Origin: Gammaproteobacteria bacterium | GTDB taxonomy: Bacteria > Pseudomonadota > Gammaproteobacteria > Ga0077536 | Assembly: GCA_024235015.1 (NCBI GenBank) | Contig: JACKNG010000006.1 | Location: forward strand, 248,001-312,000 | Reading direction: 5' to 3' | Length of the DNA stretch: 64,000 nucleotides | Shown: piece after piece, positions 60,335-64,000 of the stretch | How the letters are laid out: each line of letters starts with the position of its first letter | How positions within the stretch are numbered: position 1 is the stretch's first letter | Program-made: the position numbers and the translations under genes | The notes under the pieces: generated by a model | What the model saw: the letters and a program-made list of their open reading frames with translations, nothing else | Databases searched by the model: none | Told to the model about the DNA's origin: nothing

Positions 60335-61141
60335 GTGATACCGAAGCGATTACTGGTCAGTCTTTCCGTCGTGCTCCTGGCCGCCTGCAGCACGCCGCGC
60401 ATGCCTTCACTGTCGAGCCTGCCGAGCCCACGCGACCTGCCCTTCATCTACAAGATCGACATCCAGCAGGGCAACGTCATCGACCAGAACATGCTGGCCC
60501 AACTGCGCGCCGGCATGGACAAGAAGAAGGTCCTGTTCATCATGGGCTCGCCGATCATCCAGGACACCTTCCACGCCGATCGCTGGGACTACGTCTATAC
60601 CAACGAGCCCGGCGGCGGCCAGCCCGAGCGGCGTCAGATCACTCTCTACTTCGAGGACGACAAGCTCGCCCGCATCGGCGGGGACGTGAAACCGGCGGAA
60701 AGCCCCCTGGTCGCCACGCTGCACCAGGACACCACCATCAAGGTGCCGCAACTGCGCAAGAAGGGTTTCGTCGAGAAGGTCAAGGACAAGATACCCTTCG
60801 TCGAGCCGACGCCTGAGGAGGTCGTCGAGGTCGACGTCGACGAGGCCGCGGCCGAACACGCCGGCGAGGACACGGAGCCGGAAGAGAACGTCAACCTGCC
60901 CACCCTGGCCGAGGACACCCCGCCCCCGCGCAGCCCCTACGCGGATCTGCAGGCGGCCCCCGGCGAAGGCGTCATCGTGCCGCCGGACGCGCCCACCAAC
61001 CGCAAGAAGAAGGGTTTCTTCGCCCGCATCGCCGACAGCATCGGTATCGGCGCGGACGACGAGGAAATCGGCGACGAAGACGACGACTACGATCCGGGCG
61101 ACCCCAAGTACCGCGACATCACCGACCAGAGCAATCTCTGA
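60335..61141 (+). CDS. bamE: Outer-membrane assembly lipoprotein BamE (OmlA/SmpA) with long acidic extension
   Basis: 268 residues. Lipoprotein signal with lipobox LLAAC (Cys18). The SmpA/OmlA fold follows (about 35-115): LPFIYKIDIQQGNVIDQNML, GMDKKKVLFIMGSPIIQDTF, WDYVYTNEPGGG and ITLYFEDDKLARIGG. BamE helps BamA insert outer-membrane proteins. The family core is about 110-130 residues, so the last 150 residues are an extension: acidic, Pro-rich, with two similar basic helices RKKGFVEKVKDKIPFV (141-156) and RKKKGFFARIADSIGIG (223-239). GTG 60335 is the only start that opens the signal peptide. TAGAAT at 60315-60320 may be the -10 box. Confidence 0.93.
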   Translation: MIPKRLLVSLSVVLLAACSTPRMPSLSSLPSPRDLPFIYKIDIQQGNVIDQNMLAQLRAGMDKKKVLFIMGSPIIQDTFHADRWDYVYTNEPGGGQPERRQITLYFEDDKLARIGGDVKPAESPLVATLHQDTTIKVPQLRKKGFVEKVKDKIPFVEPTPEEVVEVDVDEAAAEHAGEDTEPEENVNLPTLAEDTPPPRSPYADLQAAPGEGVIVPPDAPTNRKKKGFFARIADSIGIGADDEEIGDEDDDYDPGDPKYRDITDQSNL

Positions 61142-61159
61142 GCGAGCGCCCGCCGGCGG

Positions 61160-61462
61160 TCAACGCCGACCATCGCGGCGTTCCCGCTGGGCCGCGGCGC
61201 GGCGACGCCGGATCGCCTTGGGATCGTCGAGCAGGGGGCTGTAGACCTCGACCCGGTCCCCATCGCGCAGCAGGGTGTCGCCGGACCGTTCCGCGCCGAA
61301 GATGCCCCAGCGACACGCCCGCCAGTCGATGCCGGCAAGCTCATCGAGGCGGGCACGCTCCAGCGCATTGAGCAGGGTCGACCCGAGCGGGACTTCCAGC
61401 GCGACCTTCTCGGCGCCCCCCGCCGTCACCCAGCCGACTTCGATCGCCAGGCGTTCAGCCAC
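61160..61462 (-). CDS. rnfH: RnfH family (ubiquitin-fold) protein
   Basis: 100 residues. Beta-grasp protein of the RnfH family: LAIEVGWVTAGGAEKVALEV, GSTLLNALERARLDELAGID, WRACRWGIFGAERSGDTLLR and GDRVEVYSPLLDDPKAIRRR are the standard blocks. The role is unclear; it is named from the rnf locus and usually sits after ratA. GTG 61462 lies inside the end of ratA (8-base overlap), which fits the family start. It is convergent with bamE, 18 bases apart. The basic Arg-rich tail is typical. Confidence 0.92.
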   Translation of the reverse strand: MAERLAIEVGWVTAGGAEKVALEVPLGSTLLNALERARLDELAGIDWRACRWGIFGAERSGDTLLRDGDRVEVYSPLLDDPKAIRRRRAAAQRERRDGRR

Positions 61463-61886
61463 CGTGGACAGCGTAAGCGCGGCGCTTGAAGGCATCGACC
61501 AGGGAATCCGCGATGGGCTTGAACGCGGCGCCCATGGCGAAACCCAGCACCCGGCTCGAAAATTCGAACTCGACGTTGAAGGCGACCACGCAACCGCCAT
61601 CGGCGGCGTCGAAACGCCAGGTGCCGCGGAAGCGCCGGAACGGCCCCTCGACCAGGTCGAGTTCGATCGAGCGATCTGGCACCAGCCGGTTCTCGGTGGT
61701 GAAGGCGTAGCGGAACCGCCCCTTGTTCACGGTCAGCCGCGCGCGCATGCGCGTCGCCTCGTGCGCCAGGAGCTCGGCGCGTTCGCACCAGGGCAGAAAC
61801 GCCGGGTAAGCCTCGACGTCATTGACGAGGGCGTACATCTGGGCGGGTGAAAATGGCGTGAACGCGGAACGCTGGACGACGGTCAT
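61455..61886 (-). CDS. ratA: RatA/Coq10-type START-domain protein
   Basis: 143 residues of the polyketide cyclase/START group. Marks: SAFTPFSPAQMYALVNDVEA, YPAFLPWCERAELL, RFRYAFTTENRLVPDRSIEL and GTWRFDAADGGCVVAFNVEF. The bacterial family is described either as ribosome-association inhibitor RatA or as a ubiquinone-binding Coq10-like protein. In Pseudomonas and E. coli it is next to smpB; here smpB is absent and an NSS transporter gene precedes it by 11 bases. ATG 61886 opens MTVVQRSAFTPF. Coupled to rnfH downstream. Confidence 0.92.
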   Translation of the reverse strand: MTVVQRSAFTPFSPAQMYALVNDVEAYPAFLPWCERAELLAHEATRMRARLTVNKGRFRYAFTTENRLVPDRSIELDLVEGPFRRFRGTWRFDAADGGCVVAFNVEFEFSSRVLGFAMGAAFKPIADSLVDAFKRRAYAVHGG

Positions 61887-61897
61887 GATGCTCCCGG

Positions 61898-63307
61898 TCA
61901 ACCAAACACGCTGGCCGCGAGGCGCCCGAGGGCATCGACCAACAGGGCGCGCAGCCCGGTCCCTTCGAGAAAGACCACCAGTACGCCGACCGGCGCCACG
62001 AACAGGATCAGTCCGAGCCAGGCGCGGAACATCGCCGAGGGGCCGCCGCCCATCTCTTCCATCGTGCTCGCCAGGCGCATGCGCCAACCGGCGAACACGG
62101 CGATCAGCATGCCGCCGAGCGGCAGCAGCACGCTGGTACTGAGGAACTCCGACCAGTCGAAGAAATTGCGCCCGCCGGGCGCGAAGCCCGCCCAGTGATT
62201 GAACGACAGTGCTGAACCGATGCCCAGCAGCCACGCCCCGCCACCGCCGACCAGGCAACTCTTCAGGCGGCTCCAGCCGAACGACTCGACCATCCACGCC
62301 GCCACCGGTTCGAGCAGCGAAATCGCCGACGTCCACGCCGCCACGGTGAGCAGGACGAAGAACATGCCGCCGAAGAACTGCCCGCCCGGCATGTGGCCGA
62401 AGGCGATGGTCAGGGTGATGAAAACGAGCCCCGGGCCCTGGCCGGGTTCGAGGCCATAGCCGAAGACGATGGGGAAGATGGCGAGGCCTGCCAACAGCGC
62501 GACCAAGGTGTCGGCGGCGGCGATGATGATTGAGGTTTGCGGGATCGAGGCGTCGTTCGGCAGGTAGGAGCCGTAGATCATGATCGAGCCCATGCCGAGA
62601 CTGAGGCTGAAGAATGCCTGCCCGAGGGCGGTGAGCACGGCATCTCCGGTGATCTTGCTGAAATCGGGCTCGAACAGGTAATGCAACGCCGATACGGCAT
62701 CGCCACTGAACAAGGCGTAGCCGACCAGCAGCAGCAACATCGCGAACAGCGCCGGCATGAGGTACTTGACGGCCTGTTCGAGCCCGCCCTGGACGCCACG
62801 CGCGACCACCACCACCACCATCACCATGAACAGGCTGTGCCACAGCACCAGGCTGCCCGCAGAGCCGGTGAGCCCATCGAAGATGCCCTGCGAGGTCTCG
62901 ATCGTGGCACCGGCGAAGGTACCCGAGGCAACGTAGACGATGTAGGCGACGGCCCAGCCGGCCACCACCGAGTAGAACGAGAGGATGACGAAGCCGGCCA
63001 GCACGCCCATCCAGCCCAGGTAGCGCCACGCCGGCTTGAGACCCTCGTCCTCGGCCAGCGCCGCCATGGTGTTGATCGGGCTGCGCCGACCACGCCGGCC
63101 GAGCAGGATCTCGGCCATCATGATCGGCAGGCCGACCAGCACCACGCACGCCAGGTAGACGAGCACGAATGCGCCGCCGCCGCTCTCGCCGGTGATGTAG
63201 GGGAAACGCCAGATATTGCCCAATCCCACGGCCGAACCGGTCGCGGCGAGCACGAATATCCAGCGCGACGACCACTGCCCGTGAATCGACTCGCGGGCTG
63301 CTGTCAT
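61898..63307 (-). CDS. Sodium-dependent transporter, NSS (SNF) family
   Basis: 469 residues with about 12 membrane segments. The family signature is at the start: FVLAATGSAVGLGNIWRFPY, then GGGAFVLVYLACVVLVGLPI and AEILLGRRGRRSPINTM. Later segments include FFSLSLGMGSIMIYGSYLPN, with the Gly/Ser run near the sodium site, and TVAAWTSAISLLEPVAAWMV. NSS members carry amino acids or amines with sodium (LeuT, MhsT); substrate unknown here. ATG 63307 is chosen because GGAG lies 7 bases upstream; ATG 63313 is too close to it. It probably forms a unit with ratA and rnfH, which is unusual. Confidence 0.9.
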   Translation of the reverse strand: MTAARESIHGQWSSRWIFVLAATGSAVGLGNIWRFPYITGESGGGAFVLVYLACVVLVGLPIMMAEILLGRRGRRSPINTMAALAEDEGLKPAWRYLGWMGVLAGFVILSFYSVVAGWAVAYIVYVASGTFAGATIETSQGIFDGLTGSAGSLVLWHSLFMVMVVVVVARGVQGGLEQAVKYLMPALFAMLLLLVGYALFSGDAVSALHYLFEPDFSKITGDAVLTALGQAFFSLSLGMGSIMIYGSYLPNDASIPQTSIIIAAADTLVALLAGLAIFPIVFGYGLEPGQGPGLVFITLTIAFGHMPGGQFFGGMFFVLLTVAAWTSAISLLEPVAAWMVESFGWSRLKSCLVGGGGAWLLGIGSALSFNHWAGFAPGGRNFFDWSEFLSTSVLLPLGGMLIAVFAGWRMRLASTMEEMGGGPSAMFRAWLGLILFVAPVGVLVVFLEGTGLRALLVDALGRLAASVFG

Positions 63308-63425
63308 GGACATGCTCCAGAGAGATCGACGAGGCGGCATTCTGGTCCATCGCCGGGAGGCTCTCAAGGCTTCAGGATTCGGGGCGCCGGCCGTTAACCC
63401 CCGCACATCCACCAGACCTCCGGAA

Positions 63426-64000
63426 ATGGCGAGTGCACCATCCAGCGTAGCCGCGTCGAGCGCACGCCTGCCGTCGGCCATCGGCCGCTTCCGACCGACG
63501 CGCGTGCTCGGCCGCGGCGGCCAGGGCGTGGTCTACCTCGCCGACGATCCGGATCTCGGCCGCGAAGTCGCCATCAAGTGCCTCTCGCACCGTACACGCG
63601 ATCCGGAAAAGCTGGTCAACGAGGCACGCAACGTCGCCCGCCTCGATCATCCCAACATCGTCGCCCTGTTCGAACTCGAGCTCGCGCACGAGCCGCCCTA
63701 CCTGGTCTACCAGTTCGCCAGCGGCAGCTCGCTGGCCGACTACACGCGGACCAACACGCCGCTGCCGGTCAAGCGCATCGTCAACATCATGATCGCAGTA
63801 CTGGACGGTATCCACTACGCGCACCAGAAAGGCATCCTGCATCGCGATCTGACCCCGGCAAACATCCTTCTCGACGACAACGACCACCCGCGTATCCTCG
63901 ATTTCGGCATCTCGGTGGCGCTCGCCGACTCGACCGGGGCGGCCACCCTCAACGGCACGGTCAACTACCTCGCGCCGGAAGTGCTGGCGGAGAACCCCGC
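63426..64000 (+). CDS. Serine/threonine protein kinase, N-terminal part (continues past the window)
   Basis: At least 191 residues of a Hanks-type kinase. Gly-rich loop GRGGQGVVYLADD (residues 29-41), ATP-anchoring Lys51 in EVAIKCL, catalytic loop LHRDLTPANILLDD (Asp141) and DFGIS (159-163), then GTVNYLAPE. The usual HRDLKPxN Lys is a Thr (HRDLTPAN). The frame has no stop to the end of the window, so any regulatory or sensor domain is not visible. ATG 63426 is the likely start. Divergent from the NSS transporter gene across 118 bases in which no strong promoter is seen. Confidence 0.88.
   Translation, partial: MASAPSSVAASSARLPSAIGRFRPTRVLGRGGQGVVYLADDPDLGREVAIKCLSHRTRDPEKLVNEARNVARLDHPNIVALFELELAHEPPYLVYQFASGSSLADYTRTNTPLPVKRIVNIMIAVLDGIHYAHQKGILHRDLTPANILLDDNDHPRILDFGISVALADSTGAATLNGTVNYLAPEVLAENP

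Overview
The window reads as one continuous piece of chromosome from a G+C-rich gammaproteobacterium. Almost every gene is housekeeping, and the gene order is largely that known from Pseudomonas and its relatives: purB; pyrG-kdsA-eno-ftsB-ispD-ispF; leuB-asd-fimV-truA-trpF-accD-folC-dedD-cvpA-purF-metZ; hrcA/grpE-dnaK-dnaJ-dapB-carA-carB-greA-rlmE-ftsH-glmM; recN/fur/bamE/rnfH/ratA. The exact taxon cannot be fixed by eye. An Ectothiorhodospiraceae/Chromatiales-like or unclassified marine gammaproteobacterium would fit. I see no tRNA, rRNA, CRISPR array, prophage or insertion sequence with its own transposase. No gene-free stretch exceeds 300 bases; the longest are about 270 bases on either side of the ClC transporter gene.

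Layout: 0-6.5 kb (plus strand) holds the purB 3' end, two small poorly characterised genes, purL and an Smr-domain gene. 6.6-13.3 kb (minus) holds a flavin-dependent oxidoreductase and the pyrG-to-ispF block. 13.5-15.3 kb is a ClC transporter. 15.5-17.2 kb (plus) is formate-tetrahydrofolate ligase. 17.3-38.8 kb (minus) holds a SIMPL/decarboxylase pair, a peroxiredoxin, a serine-glyoxylate aminotransferase/hydroxypyruvate reductase pair, and the long metZ-to-leuB series. 38.9-41.0 kb (plus) is dapC-dapD. 41.0-57.0 kb (minus) runs from glmM to hrcA. 57.2-59.7 kb (plus) is nadK-recN. 59.7-64 kb holds fur, bamE, rnfH, ratA, an NSS-family transporter and the start of a Ser/Thr protein kinase.

How the genes work together: purB, purL and purF make purines; carAB and pyrG make pyrimidines; trpFBA, leuB, metZ, asd, dapB, dapC and dapD make amino acids; kdsA, glmM and ispDF supply envelope precursors; hrcA-grpE-dnaK-dnaJ and ftsH handle protein quality. 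Many neighbours overlap by 1-17 bases, so translational coupling is common. Formate-THF ligase plus the aminotransferase/reductase pair suggests one-carbon, glyoxylate or serine handling.

I did not find a convincing undescribed system. The most striking anomaly is a segment from about 6.43 to 9.06 kb where four neighbouring genes, two of them normally essential, contain some two dozen small frameshifts while the protein pieces between them are well conserved. This most likely marks poor base-level sequence quality. Other leads are two copies of a REP-like inverted repeat built on GGGACAGTATACTT, a duplicated TTGACA-bearing 14-mer and a 22-base perfect palindrome upstream of metZ, acidic repeats in FimV, a Fur with no cysteines and a BamE with a long acidic extension.
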